A DNA stretch of 64,000 bases from Streptosporangium lutulentum (GCF_030811455.1 NZ_JAUSQU010000001.1:5704001-5768000); one strand, 5' to 3'. Numbered from the stretch's first letter, positions 8,615 through 18,113 are shown. The notes: generated by a model not told the origin, from the letters alone. Numbers and translations: made by a program.

Positions 8615-9469
8615 ATGTTCACCGAGAACCTTGTGGCCGTATCCGCGGAACCCACCGTGGAGCTGTTCGTCGCGCGGACTCCGGGGCCCGCCGATCGCAC
8701 CCTGCTGGTGATCCACGGGGGCCCCGACTGGGACCACACCTATCTGCGCGAACCGCTCGTGGAACTCGCCGGCCGCCACCGGGTGGTCCTGCCGGACCTG
8801 CGCGGTTGCGGGCGTTCCACCCGCGGTCTCGACGCCGACCGGTACACCCCCGCCCTGGCCACCACCGATCTCGTCGCCCTGCTGGGCTCGCTCGGCGCCC
8901 CACACGTCGACGTCCTGGGCTTCTCCTACGGGGGTCTGATCGCCCAGCGGCTGGTCCTGGCCGCGCCCGAGCGCGTCCGGCGGCTGATCGTCGCCTCCAG
9001 CAGCGTCCTGCCGGTGCCCCCGGACGCCTTCGACGGCTGGCGCGAACGCGAGGAACGGCGTGCCCCGGAGGCCGCCGTATGGTCCGACCCGTCGCTGTCC
9101 GGCCCGGACCTCACCCGCGCGGCGGCGATCGCCGGGGCGGGAGCGAACGTCTGGCGCCCGGAAGCGCTCCCCGCCTACCTGGACCGCCTGGCGGGTGCCC
9201 ACTTCTCCGGCGAGTGGATGCGCGCGTGGAAGGCGGGAAACCTGCCCACCGCCCGCCACCGGGACGCGGCCCGGCGGCTCGCGGCCCTCGGCATTCCGAT
9301 TCTCCTGCTCCACGGCCGGCAGGACATGATCTTCCCCGTGGCTCTGGCCGACGAGACCGCGAGGCTGATCCCCTCCGCCCGCGCCGTGGTGATCGAGGAG
9401 GCGGGCCACATGGCCCACGTCGACCAGCCCGGCCCGTGGCTCGACGCCGTCGCGGGCTTCCTGTCCTGA
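8615..9469 (+). CDS. alpha/beta hydrolase, proline iminopeptidase-like
   Basis: A 284-residue alpha/beta-hydrolase. The HGGP oxyanion motif is at residues 34-37 and the nucleophile elbow GFSYGG places Ser at 104; the acid lies in HGRQDMIFP and the histidine in EAGHMAHVDQP. HGGP is typical of prolyl aminopeptidase and related peptidases or esterases. I chose the ATG at 8615 because upstream in-frame sequence does not resemble the family. Substrate unknown. It is divergent from the STAS gene. Confidence 0.82.
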   Translation: MFTENLVAVSAEPTVELFVARTPGPADRTLLVIHGGPDWDHTYLREPLVELAGRHRVVLPDLRGCGRSTRGLDADRYTPALATTDLVALLGSLGAPHVDVLGFSYGGLIAQRLVLAAPERVRRLIVASSSVLPVPPDAFDGWREREERRAPEAAVWSDPSLSGPDLTRAAAIAGAGANVWRPEALPAYLDRLAGAHFSGEWMRAWKAGNLPTARHRDAARRLAALGIPILLLHGRQDMIFPVALADETARLIPSARAVVIEEAGHMAHVDQPGPWLDAVAGFLS

Positions 9470-9513
9470 CGCCCAGACGAGCATCCGTCGTCCGTTCGCC
9501 GATCGTGCGCTTG

Positions 9514-9519
9514 TAGGAT
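9514..9519 (+). promoter_or_regulatory. TAGGAT -10 box of a leaderless gene
   Basis: TAGGAT lies 8 nt before the ATG at 9528, with no Shine-Dalgarno sequence between. This matches the -10 (TANNNT) of leaderless actinobacterial transcripts. Confidence 0.5.
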
Positions 9520-9527
9520 CGCGCATC

Positions 9528-10109
9528 ATGCAACGGATGACCGGATTATTGATCGGCGCGGTTTTTGGGACGATTTTTGTGGCCGTCAACGCGCACACCC
9601 CCCTGAACGCGGCGATCGGAACCCTCCTCCGGGTGGTCGCCTTCCTCTGTCTCGCCGGCGTCATCGTCATGTGGTTCCTCGCCGTCAGGCGGGAGAGGAC
9701 CGGCGGCGCCCAGCCGTCCGGCGTTCCGGGACGGTCGGCGAAGATGTTCAACCGGGGCTACGTGCTGGTCGTCATCGGCGAGGTCGTCCTGCTCTTCGGC
9801 GGGATCGCGGCGCTTCGCGCCTGGGGACGGCCGGAGGAGGCCAACGTCGCCTGGATCGCGTTCGTCGTCGGCGTCCACTTCATCGCGCTGGCGCCGGCGT
9901 GGAAGCAACGCAGCATCCTCCTGCCCGGGGTGGCCCTCTCCCTGTTCGGTGTCGCCGGGCTCGTCCTGTCGGCGACGTCCGCTCTCGAATGGGTGCCCTT
10001 CGTCAGCGGCGTGCTGTCGGGAGTGACGCTCCTGGCCGGCTGCACCTTTTTCGCCTGGCGCGGGATGCCGTCCCAGACCGTGCCGAGCCAGGTCGCCGGC
10101 CGGCCGTAG
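9528..10109 (+). CDS. six-helix integral membrane protein of unknown function
   Basis: A 193-residue protein with about six hydrophobic segments, the first at 5-20 and the second around 33-54, then a polar loop around residues 55-75. I do not recognise a family with confidence. A -10-like TAGGAT just before the ATG suggests leaderless expression as a single gene. Confidence 0.7.
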   Translation: MQRMTGLLIGAVFGTIFVAVNAHTPLNAAIGTLLRVVAFLCLAGVIVMWFLAVRRERTGGAQPSGVPGRSAKMFNRGYVLVVIGEVVLLFGGIAALRAWGRPEEANVAWIAFVVGVHFIALAPAWKQRSILLPGVALSLFGVAGLVLSATSALEWVPFVSGVLSGVTLLAGCTFFAWRGMPSQTVPSQVAGRP

Positions 10110-10250
10110 AACCGGCCCGGCGGCACCGGTCGCGGACCTCTGACGGCGAACCGGCCTGAAGCTCACGGACGGTCTTTCCGAAGCCCGTGAAGGCGTCGCG
10201 CGCGAAGCGGCCGATGTCGATACTCGGTGACGTCGAACGGGAGGATGAGC

Positions 10251-10925
10251 ATGGGCAGGGAAGTCATCGCGGTGAACGGCCTCGTTCCGCCGGACGGTCA
10301 CCCCCCGTGGTGCGTCCTGTTCGTCTGCGGTGCCTCCGGGACCGGGAAGACCCGGGTGAGCTATCCGCTGGCGCGGCACTACGGGATCCCGATCGTGGAA
10401 GTAGACGATCTTGTCGAGGCGCTGCAGGCCATGACCACGCCGGAGCAGCAGCCACTTCTGCACTACTGGCGCACCCACCCCGAAGCCGCACGACTGGCCC
10501 CGGCCGACATCGTCGATCTGCAGGTCGCCGTCGCCGAGGCGCTCGTTCCCGCGGTGGAAGCCGTCGTGGGCAACCATCTGGAGACCGACACCCCTGTGAT
10601 CATCGAGGGGGACTATCTGCTGCCCGGTTTCGCCGCACGCGGCAGCTTCGCCGGCGTCTCCGCCGGGAAGCGGGTCGCCGCCGTGGTCCTCCATGAGCCC
10701 GACGAGGCCCAGATCGTGGCGAATTACCTGCACCGCGAACCCAGCCACGGCGAACAGTTCCGGCGCGCCCGGGTGAGCGCCCTCTACGGTGACCGCCTCG
10801 CCGCACAGGCGGCGGAGGCGGGCGTCCCGACGGTGGCCGCCCGCCCCTGGGCCAATGTGATCGAGCGCGTCATCTCGGCCCTCGACGTACCCTCCCCGTC
10901 CGGCGGGCCTCCGGAATCTCGATGA
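10251..10925 (+). CDS. P-loop kinase-like protein
   Basis: A 224-residue nucleotide-binding protein. Walker A GASGTGKT is at 27-34, and an acidic strand IPIVEVDDL follows. The layout resembles 2-phosphoglycerate kinase-like or zeta-toxin-like P-loop kinases, with IIEGDYLLPG as the substrate-side strand. I chose the ATG at 10251 because GGGAGG lies 7 nt upstream; the ATG at 10245 is too close to it. No antitoxin partner is adjacent, so a toxin role is not supported. Confidence 0.72.
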   Translation: MGREVIAVNGLVPPDGHPPWCVLFVCGASGTGKTRVSYPLARHYGIPIVEVDDLVEALQAMTTPEQQPLLHYWRTHPEAARLAPADIVDLQVAVAEALVPAVEAVVGNHLETDTPVIIEGDYLLPGFAARGSFAGVSAGKRVAAVVLHEPDEAQIVANYLHREPSHGEQFRRARVSALYGDRLAAQAAEAGVPTVAARPWANVIERVISALDVPSPSGGPPESR

Positions 10926-10966
10926 TCGAGGATTGTCACCGGCCGGCTCCTCGCCGGGTCTGTCGG

Positions 10967-10972
10967 TAGGCT
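10967..10972 (+). promoter_or_regulatory. TAGGCT -10 box of a leaderless gene
   Basis: TAGGCT ends 7 nt before the ATG at 10980, which lacks a Shine-Dalgarno sequence. Confidence 0.5.
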
Positions 10973-10979
10973 CCGCCGC

Positions 10980-11663
10980 ATGCCTCCTCGTACCTCTTCC
11001 GCCCGGCCGCAGCGCTTGAAAGAGCCCCTCGCCCCCAAGGTGGCGACGTCGCTTCCCCCCGCCGGGCTCCTCGATCACGACCTTGAGGACGACGGGGTGT
11101 ACCGGTCACTGGAGTTCAGGGGGGTCGACCTGTCGTCCCGCGACGCGGACGCGGTCGAGTTCGAGACCTGCCGGTTCGTCGACACGCGGTTCTCGGACAC
11201 GAAGATGCGCCGGGGCGGTTTCTCCAACGTGGAGCTGGAGCGCTGCGACCTGTCGGGCATGGCGGCCCGGTCGGCGTCGATGCACCGCACCCGGGTGTCC
11301 GCCAGCCGGTTGACCGGCATGACCTGGTCGGAGTGCGGGTTCAAGGACGTGACGTTCGACTCCTGCCGGGCCGACCTGGCGGCGTTCCGGTTCTCGACGT
11401 TCAAGAACGTCGTCTTCCGCGACTGCGCCATGCCGGAGGTCAACTTCCAGAACGCGGACCTGAGAGGGGTCCGGTTCGAGCGCTGCACCCTGACGGAGGC
11501 CCAGTTCTCCGGGGCGCAGATGGAAGGCGCCCGGTTCGCCGACTGCGTGCTGCTGAAAATCAGCGGGGTGACCAGCCTCAGAGGCGTGACCATCAAAAGC
11601 CAGGACGCGCAGGGGCTGGTCTACAGCCTGGCGAGCGCGATGGGGATCACCATCGAGGAGTAG
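10980..11663 (+). CDS. pentapeptide-repeat protein
   Basis: A 227-residue protein built mainly of pentapeptide repeats (for example VEFETCRFVDTRF, ADLAAFRFSTF, NADLRGVRFERCTL), predicted to fold as a right-handed quadrilateral beta-helix. The family includes DNA-mimic gyrase protectors (Qnr, MfpA, McbG) but many members have unknown roles. Nothing here shows a gyrase target. An N-terminal basic, proline-rich tail of about 25 residues precedes the helix. It appears leaderless and monocistronic. Confidence 0.82.
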   Translation: MPPRTSSARPQRLKEPLAPKVATSLPPAGLLDHDLEDDGVYRSLEFRGVDLSSRDADAVEFETCRFVDTRFSDTKMRRGGFSNVELERCDLSGMAARSASMHRTRVSASRLTGMTWSECGFKDVTFDSCRADLAAFRFSTFKNVVFRDCAMPEVNFQNADLRGVRFERCTLTEAQFSGAQMEGARFADCVLLKISGVTSLRGVTIKSQDAQGLVYSLASAMGITIEE

Positions 11664-11699
11664 GCGATCACGTCCTCACCCGGCCGCGGGCGTGTGCCC

Positions 11700-11891
11700 T
11701 CAGGCCGCCGGCAGCCACCCGCGGTCCTTCACGACGACCTTCGTCAGAGGTCTGCTCCGCTGGTCGGTCACGAAAGCCTCGATCTTCCGCACCACGTCCA
11801 TGCCCTCGACCACGCCGCCGGACACGACATGCTTCCCGTCCAGCCACGGCGTCGGCACGGTCGTGATGAAGAACTGCGAGCCATCGGCACG
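11700..11891 (-). pseudogene. 3' remnant of a cyclophilin-type peptidyl-prolyl isomerase gene
   Basis: The frame encodes the C-terminal third of a eukaryote-like cyclophilin: DGSQFFITTVPTPWLDGKHV, then EGMDVVRKIE and a matching terminal strand. Upstream of GSQFF the homology stops at about 11891 although the frame stays open to 12062. The N-terminal half, with the catalytic arginine, is missing. The MarR fragment next door, on the opposite strand, is also cut at its 5' end, so one deletion could have removed both starts. Confidence 0.75.
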
Positions 11892-11957
11892 GATCCACCC
11901 GACCCGGCATGCCCTCCCAAGCGGGTCCGTTCCGGCCTCGTGGTCTAATTTCATCAC

Positions 11958-12281
11958 TTGTTGACTTCCTTGGCGGCCCGGCTTAACGTTGCGGGCACGC
12001 ACTGGTCGGCCACCAGCCGCCTGGTCGACCGGCTCGTACGGCGCGGCCTGGTCGACCGGCACGAGGACCCCGGTGACCGCCGTGTCCGGCGGATCGCCCT
12101 CACCAAGGACGGCACGGACTTCCTTCGGGAGTTCGAGCGCGCCAGGGCCGATGCCCAGCTTGACGTCATGGCCTACCTGACCGCCGACGAACGCGAGCTC
12201 GTGACCCGGGCGATGGCACCGCTCGGCGAAGCCTCAAGGAGACGCCCCCATGTCCACCCCGCTCATCCTGAAATTCGATGA
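11958..12281 (+). pseudogene. 5'-truncated MarR-family regulator
   Basis: The frame encodes the recognition helix and wing of a MarR protein (HWSATSRLVDRLVRRGLVDR, then EDPGDRRVRRIALT) and the C-terminal dimer helices. The N-terminal helix and first part of the winged helix are absent: a stop lies at 11946-11948 and only TTG is available as a start at 11958. Its 3' end overlaps the next gene by about 30 nt, as expected for a former operon partner. A short functional protein from the TTG cannot be excluded. Confidence 0.65.
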
Positions 12282-14991
12282 CATCACGGCAGAGATGCTG
12301 CCCCTCGTCGGCGGCAAGGCGGCCAACCTCGGCGTGCTCACCACCGCCGGGCTCCCCGTCCCCCCGGGCCTGTGCGTCACCACCGAGGCCTACCGCCGGG
12401 TCACCGAGCGGGCCGGTCTGGAAGAGGTGCTCACGACGCTGGCCGCGACGCCCGCCCGGGACGTCGCCGCCCTGAACGCGCTGGCCGGACGGGCCCGCGA
12501 CCTGGTGCTCTCCGCGCCCGTTCCGGACGACATCGCCGACGCCGTACGGCGATGCGCGCACGGCCCCGTCGCGGTCCGCTCCTCCGCCACCGCCGAGGAC
12601 CTGCCGCACGCCAGCTTCGCCGGGCAGCAGGACACCTACCTCAACGTGATCGGCGCCGACGCCGTGCTCGACGCGGTCCGGCGCTGCTGGGCCTCGCTCT
12701 GGACCGACCGGGCCGTCGCCTACCGCGCCGCCAACGGCATCGACCACCACACGGTACGGCTGGCCGTGGCCATCCAGGAGATGGTCCAATCCGAGGTCGC
12801 CGGGGTGATGTTCACCGCCAACCCGGTCACCGGACGGCGCCGCGAGGCGGTGATCGACGCCAGTCCCGGCCTCGGCGAGGCCGTGGTCTCGGGCGCGGTC
12901 AACCCCGACCACTTCGTGGTGGACGTCGCCACCGGGCGGATCACCGAACGGCGGCTCGGCGACAAGCGGCTGGCCGTACGGTCCCTGGCGGGCGGCGGCG
13001 TCGAACACGTCGAGGCCCCGATGGAGGAGCCGTGCGTCACCGACGCCCAGGTCGGGGCGCTGGCCGAGCTCGGCCGCCAGGTCGAGGACCACTACGGATC
13101 CCCGCAGGACACCGAGTGGGCCATCGACGCCGAGGGTACGCTGTGGCTGACCCAGTCACGCCCGATCACCACCCTCTTCCCGATCCCCCGGCACGCCGGA
13201 CCGGCCGTCGGCGCCGGTTCCGCGGTGGCGGGAAAGGCGACGCGCGGGGTGGCCGGCACCCTCTCCTCCCCCCACGGCACGGCGGGATCGGCCGCCTCCG
13301 AGAACGTCCGGATCTACTTCTCCTTCAGCGTGGCCCAGGGTCTCTACGCGCCGATCACCCCGATGGGGATGTCCGCCTTCCGGCTGCTGTCGTCGTCCGC
13401 CGCCGAGATGCTGGGAGCCCCGGTTCCCGACCGGCGGGCCGGGGCGCCGCTGTTCGCCGAGGCGGGCGGGCGGTTGTTCGTCGACGCCACCGGGCTGGTC
13501 CGCGGCAGGGTCGGCCGGGCGCTCTTCCCCAGGGTGCTCGACGTGATGGAGGCCAGGTCGGCCAAGGTCCTGCGCGGTCTGTTCACCGACCCGCGGTTCA
13601 GCGTGACCCGGCGCTCCGTGCATCCCACCCTGCGCCGGGTCGCCAGGCTCTCGGTCCGGTTCCGCATCCCGCCGCGCGCCCTGCACGCCCTGCTGAAGCC
13701 CGAGTCGGCGCACAGGCACGTCGACCTGCTGGGATCGGCTCTGCGCGAACGGCTGGCGTCCCCGGCGGACGCCACACCCCTGGAGCGGCTCGACCGCGTC
13801 GAACGGATACTGGGCACCCAGGTCATCCCGGTGCTGCCGGAGATCTTTCCGGGGGCGGCGGCCGGGTTCGCCATGCTCGGCCTGGCCTATCGTCTCCTCG
13901 GCGACCGCGCCCGTCCCGGTGAGCTCCAGACCGTCCTGCGCGGGCTCCCGCACAATGTGACCACCGAGATGGACCTGGCCCTGTGGCACCTGGCCGAGAG
14001 GATCCGCGCGGACGAGGCCGCCACGTCGCTGCTGCTGAGCGCTCCCCCCGCCGAACTCGTCAAGCGCTTCCACGACGGGTCGCTGCCCGGCGTGGTGGAC
14101 CGGGGTCTGAGGGAGTTCCTGTCCGTCTACGGCGGCCGCGCGGTCGCCGAGATCGACTTCGGGGTGCCGCGCTGGTCGGAGGATCCGACGCACATCATCG
14201 GCGTCCTGGCCAACTACCTCCGGCTGGAGGATCCGGCGATGTCTCCCGCCGCGCTGTTCACCAGGGGCGCCGCCGAGGCCGCCCTCATGATCAAAACTCT
14301 GAGCTCCCGCGCGGGCGGCCTGCGCGGGCGGGTCATCCGCTTCGCCCTGGGCCGGACGCGGGCCCTGGCGGGCCTTCGCGAACTGCCCAAGTACTACCTG
14401 GTGACCGCGCTGGCGGCCCTGCGCGCCGAGCTGGTGATCATCGGTGCCGAGCTGACCGCCCGCGGCCCGCTGTCCTCCCCCGACGACGTCTTCTTCCTGA
14501 CCTTCTCCGAGGTCAGGACGGCCCTCGGCCCCTCGGCCGATCCCGTCGCACTGCGTGCCCTCGTCTCCGGGCGGCGCGAGGACGCGGCCCGCGAGCTTCG
14601 CCGCCGGCATGTGCCCCGCGTCATCCTGTCGGACGGCACCGAACCGGAGGCCGTCGCCACGGAGGCGCCGGTGGACGGCGCGCTGACCGGCACCCCGGCC
14701 TCGGCGGGCAGCGTCACCGGAGTCGCCAGGGTGGTCCTCGACCCGATCGGCGCCCACCTGGAGCCCGGCGAGATCCTGGTCTGCCCCTCCACCGACCCGG
14801 GCTGGACCCCGCTGTTCCTCACCGCGGGCGGCCTGGTGATGGAGATGGGCGGCGCCAACTCCCACGGCGCGGTGGTCGCCCGCGAGTACGGCATTCCCGC
14901 GGTCGTCGGCGTGGCCCACGCGATCGACCGGATCGTCACCGGCCAGGTGATCACCGTCGACGGCACCTCGGGCGCCGTGATCACATCATGA
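12250..14991 (+). CDS. PEP synthase / rifampin phosphotransferase-like enzyme
   Basis: A 913-residue three-domain phosphotransferase. Residues 1-320 form the PPDK/PEP-synthase ATP-grasp domain (LVGGKAANLG, VAVRSSATAEDLPHASFAGQ). The middle 350-800 resembles the substrate domain of rifampin phosphotransferases (PITPMGMSAFRLL). The last about 100 residues are the swivelling domain, with phosphohistidine H872 in GANSHGAVVARE. Such enzymes move a phosphate from ATP through His to pyruvate or, in RPH, to rifamycins. The fused layout and length fit RPH as well as atypical PEP synthases; I cannot decide between them. A truncated marR gene overlaps its 5' end, so its original regulation is probably lost. 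Confidence 0.8.
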   Translation: MSTPLILKFDDITAEMLPLVGGKAANLGVLTTAGLPVPPGLCVTTEAYRRVTERAGLEEVLTTLAATPARDVAALNALAGRARDLVLSAPVPDDIADAVRRCAHGPVAVRSSATAEDLPHASFAGQQDTYLNVIGADAVLDAVRRCWASLWTDRAVAYRAANGIDHHTVRLAVAIQEMVQSEVAGVMFTANPVTGRRREAVIDASPGLGEAVVSGAVNPDHFVVDVATGRITERRLGDKRLAVRSLAGGGVEHVEAPMEEPCVTDAQVGALAELGRQVEDHYGSPQDTEWAIDAEGTLWLTQSRPITTLFPIPRHAGPAVGAGSAVAGKATRGVAGTLSSPHGTAGSAASENVRIYFSFSVAQGLYAPITPMGMSAFRLLSSSAAEMLGAPVPDRRAGAPLFAEAGGRLFVDATGLVRGRVGRALFPRVLDVMEARSAKVLRGLFTDPRFSVTRRSVHPTLRRVARLSVRFRIPPRALHALLKPESAHRHVDLLGSALRERLASPADATPLERLDRVERILGTQVIPVLPEIFPGAAAGFAMLGLAYRLLGDRARPGELQTVLRGLPHNVTTEMDLALWHLAERIRADEAATSLLLSAPPAELVKRFHDGSLPGVVDRGLREFLSVYGGRAVAEIDFGVPRWSEDPTHIIGVLANYLRLEDPAMSPAALFTRGAAEAALMIKTLSSRAGGLRGRVIRFALGRTRALAGLRELPKYYLVTALAALRAELVIIGAELTARGPLSSPDDVFFLTFSEVRTALGPSADPVALRALVSGRREDAARELRRRHVPRVILSDGTEPEAVATEAPVDGALTGTPASAGSVTGVARVVLDPIGAHLEPGEILVCPSTDPGWTPLFLTAGGLVMEMGGANSHGAVVAREYGIPAVVGVAHAIDRIVTGQVITVDGTSGAVITS

Positions 14992-15123
14992 AGCCCCGAT
15001 GTGGTTCCCCCGGCGATCGAGCGTCCGCGCGAACGGCTGGATCCGACGAACGGCGCGCGGGACGGCATGGGGGATGCTGAACAGATGACGGGCGGTTCGG
15101 TGCCCCTTTCGAAAGGCGGGTCC

Positions 15124-16110
15124 ATGTCCTCCAGCCAGGTCGCCGTGCTCGGTGAGTGCGTCGCCGACGCCTTCGTGTCGGAAGGCGCCTCTCCGGGCGA
15201 GCCGGGCGGCGCCTCGCGGGGCGAGCTCACCCTGCGCGTCCTGCCCGGTGGCAGCCCCGCGAACACCGCCGTGGCGCTCTCCCGCCTCGGCACCTCCACC
15301 CGGTTTCTCGGACGGATCTCCCGCGACTCCTTCGGCGCCCAGTTCCGCGCGCACCTCGGCGCCTCCGGGGTCGACCTGACCGGCTGCGTCACCGCCGGCG
15401 AGCCCAGCACGCTGGCGGTGGCCACCCTGGACGAGTCGGGACAGGCCGTCTACACCTTCTACGCGGAGGGCTCCGCCGACTGGCAGTGGACCGCCGCGGA
15501 GCTGACCGCCGAACGGCTCGGCGACGTCTCCTGCCTGCACACGGGCTCCCTGGCCCTGGTCCGCGCCCCCGGCGCCGGAGTAGTCGAGGAACTGCTGGCC
15601 GGGGCCGCCGCCCGCGCCACCGTCTCGATCGACCCCAACGTGCGCGCCGGGTTCGTCGACCTGGCCGTCTACCGGGAGCGGATGCCCCGATGGTGCGCGC
15701 TGGCCGACATCGTCAAGCTGAGCGACGACGACCTTGAGCAGATCCATCCCGGTGAGCCCGTCGAGCGGGTCTGCGACGCCTGGCACACCGCGGGCGCCCG
15801 CCTGATCGTGATCACTCGTGGTTCCCGGGGGGCGATCGTCTCCCTCGACGGCGAGCGGGCGACGGTGCCCGCGCCTCCCACGGACGTGGTCGACACGGTC
15901 GGCGCGGGCGACTCCTTCACCGCGGGACTCCTGCACCGGCTGCACACCTCCGGCCTGCTCGGCGGGCGGCTCGGCGATCTCGACCTCGACCGGGCCACGG
16001 ACGCCGCCGCCTTCGCCGCCCGGGTCGCCGCGCTCACCTGCTCCGTGGCCGGGGCCAACCCGCCCTGGGCACGTGACCTGACCGGCGGGACCGCTCGCCC
16101 GGGCGGCTGA
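15124..16110 (+). CDS. PfkB-family carbohydrate kinase (fructokinase-like)
   Basis: A 328-residue ribokinase/PfkB-fold sugar kinase. The N-terminal signature GGSPANTAVALSRLG and C-terminal DTVGAGDSFTAGLL are both present, with catalytic base D263. Closest in style to bacterial fructokinases, but the sugar is not proven. I chose the ATG at 15124, after AAAGGCGGG, since it starts just before the first beta strand VAVLGECVADAF; an in-frame GTG at 15001 would add 41 unrelated residues. Confidence 0.85.
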   Translation: MSSSQVAVLGECVADAFVSEGASPGEPGGASRGELTLRVLPGGSPANTAVALSRLGTSTRFLGRISRDSFGAQFRAHLGASGVDLTGCVTAGEPSTLAVATLDESGQAVYTFYAEGSADWQWTAAELTAERLGDVSCLHTGSLALVRAPGAGVVEELLAGAAARATVSIDPNVRAGFVDLAVYRERMPRWCALADIVKLSDDDLEQIHPGEPVERVCDAWHTAGARLIVITRGSRGAIVSLDGERATVPAPPTDVVDTVGAGDSFTAGLLHRLHTSGLLGGRLGDLDLDRATDAAAFAARVAALTCSVAGANPPWARDLTGGTARPGG

Positions 16111-16229
16111 GGAGCCGGGGCCGCCCCGCCGCGGGCACGTGATCCGGCTCGGCCGAGCGCCCGGACGGCGACGCACGACCCGGCGGCGGGGATGTCTCGA
16201 CCAAGCGGCCGGGCAAGGAGGATGATGGC

Positions 16230-18113
16230 GTGATGTCGTACGCTGACGCCTTCACCCGCAGCATCACCGACCCCGAGGGCTTCTGGGCCGAGGCCGCCGA
16301 GGCGGTCACCTGGACCAGGGCGCCCCGCCGGATCCTGGACGCGGAGAACCCTCCCCTGTACCGCTGGTTTCCCGACGGGGAGCTGAACACCTGCTTCAAC
16401 GCGCTCGACCGACACGTCGAGGCGGGGCACGGCGACCGGGTCGCGCTGATCTACGACAGCCCCGTCACCGGGACCTCCGGCAGGCACACCTACGCCGAGC
16501 TGCTCGGCGAGGTCGCGAGGTTCGCCGGGGTGCTTCGCCTCCTCGGGGTGGGCAGGGGCGACCGGGTGGTGATCTACATGCCGATGATCCCGGAGGCGGT
16601 GATCGCCATGCTGGCGTGCGCCCGGCTCGGGGCGGTGCACTCGGTGGTGTTCGGCGGGTTCGCGCCCAGGGAGCTCGCGGTCCGGATCGACGACGCGCGG
16701 CCCACGGTCGTCGTCTCGGCCTCCTGCGGGATCGAGCCCACCCGCGTCGTGCCGTACAAGCCGATGCTGGACGCCGCCCTCGACCTGGCCGAACACCCGC
16801 CCGCGCACTGCGTGATCCTGCAGCGTGAGCAGCTCCCGGCGGAGCTCGTGCCCGGCCGGGACGTGGACTGGGCGAGCGCGGAGGCCGAGGAGGCCGAGTG
16901 CGTCCCGGTGAAGGCGACCGACCCGCTCTACATCCTCTACACCAGCGGGACCACCGGCCGGTCGAAGGGCGTCGTGCGCGACAACGGCGGGCACGCGGTG
17001 GCGCTGCTGTGGAGCATGACGAACATCTACGACATCCACCCCGGCGAGGTGTTCTGGACGGCCTCCGACGTCGGCTGGGTGGTCGGCCACTCCTACATCG
17101 TGTACGGCCCGCTGCTGCTCGGCGCCACGACGGTGCTGTACGAGGGCAAGCCGGTCGGCACGCCCGACGCGGGCGCGTTCTGGCGGGTGATCGCCGAACA
17201 CGGGGTGAGCGCGCTGTTCACCGCGCCGACCGCGTTCCGGGCGATCAAGAGGGAGGATCCGTCCGCGGCCCTGCTCGGCGGCTACGACGTCTCCTCGCTG
17301 CGGACGCTCTTCCTCGCCGGAGAGCGCCTGGACCCCGACACCTATCACTGGGCGTCGGACAAGCTGGGCGTCCCCGTCGTCGACCACTGGTGGCAGACCG
17401 AGACCGGATGGCCCATCGCCGCCAACCTGCGCGGCCTTGAACCCATGCCGATCAAGCCGGGTTCCCCCACGGTGCCCGTCCCCGGCTACGACGTGCGCGT
17501 GCTCACCCCCTCGGGCGCCGACTGCGCCCCCGGCGAGGAGGGCGCGATCTGCGTACGGCTGCCGCTGCCTCCCGGCACGCTTCCCACGCTCTGGCAGGAC
17601 GACGAGCGCTACGTGAAGTCCTACCTGTCGGCCTTCCCCGGCCACTACCTGACCGGCGACGGCGGCTACCTGGACGAGGACGGCTACCTCTTCGTGATGG
17701 GCCGCACCGACGACGTGATCAACGTCGCCGGGCACCGGCTGTCCACCGGGTCGATGGAGGCGGTCCTGGCCGCGCATCCGGCGGTGGCCGAATGCGCGGT
17801 GATCGGGGTGTCCGACGACCTGAAGGGCCAGCTCCCGCACGGTTTCGTGGTGCTGAAGAGCGGGGTGGACACCGACCTCGAATCCCTGCGGGCCGAGCTG
17901 ATCCAGGCGGTCCGTGACCAGGTGGGGGCCGTGGCCGCGTTCAAGAAGGTCGACGTGGTCCCCGCGCTGCCGAAGACCAGGTCGGGAAAGATCCTGCGCA
18001 AGACCATGCGCGGGATCGCCGAGGGCGCCGACGAGCCCGCGCCCCCGACCATCGAGGACGCGGCGGTGCTGGACGTCCTGCGCCCGATCATCGGACCGAA
18101 CCGGAAGCCGTAG
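16230..18113 (+). CDS. prpE: propionyl-CoA synthetase, PrpE type
   Basis: A 627-residue AMP-forming acyl-CoA synthetase. The adenylation motif YTSGTTGRSKGVVRDNGGHA, with the RDNGGH that marks PrpE, is near residue 235. FWTASDVGWVVGHSYIVYGP and WWQTETGWPI are typical of the acetyl/propionyl group, and the catalytic lysine is in RSGKILRKTM. It activates propionate (and perhaps acetate) to the CoA thioester. AAGGAGG precedes GTG 16230 by 7 nt and ATG 16233 by 10, so either start is possible. No methylcitrate genes are nearby. Confidence 0.88.
   Translation: MMSYADAFTRSITDPEGFWAEAAEAVTWTRAPRRILDAENPPLYRWFPDGELNTCFNALDRHVEAGHGDRVALIYDSPVTGTSGRHTYAELLGEVARFAGVLRLLGVGRGDRVVIYMPMIPEAVIAMLACARLGAVHSVVFGGFAPRELAVRIDDARPTVVVSASCGIEPTRVVPYKPMLDAALDLAEHPPAHCVILQREQLPAELVPGRDVDWASAEAEEAECVPVKATDPLYILYTSGTTGRSKGVVRDNGGHAVALLWSMTNIYDIHPGEVFWTASDVGWVVGHSYIVYGPLLLGATTVLYEGKPVGTPDAGAFWRVIAEHGVSALFTAPTAFRAIKREDPSAALLGGYDVSSLRTLFLAGERLDPDTYHWASDKLGVPVVDHWWQTETGWPIAANLRGLEPMPIKPGSPTVPVPGYDVRVLTPSGADCAPGEEGAICVRLPLPPGTLPTLWQDDERYVKSYLSAFPGHYLTGDGGYLDEDGYLFVMGRTDDVINVAGHRLSTGSMEAVLAAHPAVAECAVIGVSDDLKGQLPHGFVVLKSGVDTDLESLRAELIQAVRDQVGAVAAFKKVDVVPALPKTRSGKILRKTMRGIAEGADEPAPPTIEDAAVLDVLRPIIGPNRKP

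Noticed and set aside
10251..10925. Zeta-type toxin of a toxin-antitoxin pair
   Set aside because: Only the P-loop fits; no epsilon-type antitoxin lies next to it.
12166..14919. Long minus-strand frames opposite the PEP-synthase-like gene
   Set aside because: Antisense shadows; the plus strand carries clear catalytic motifs across the whole region.
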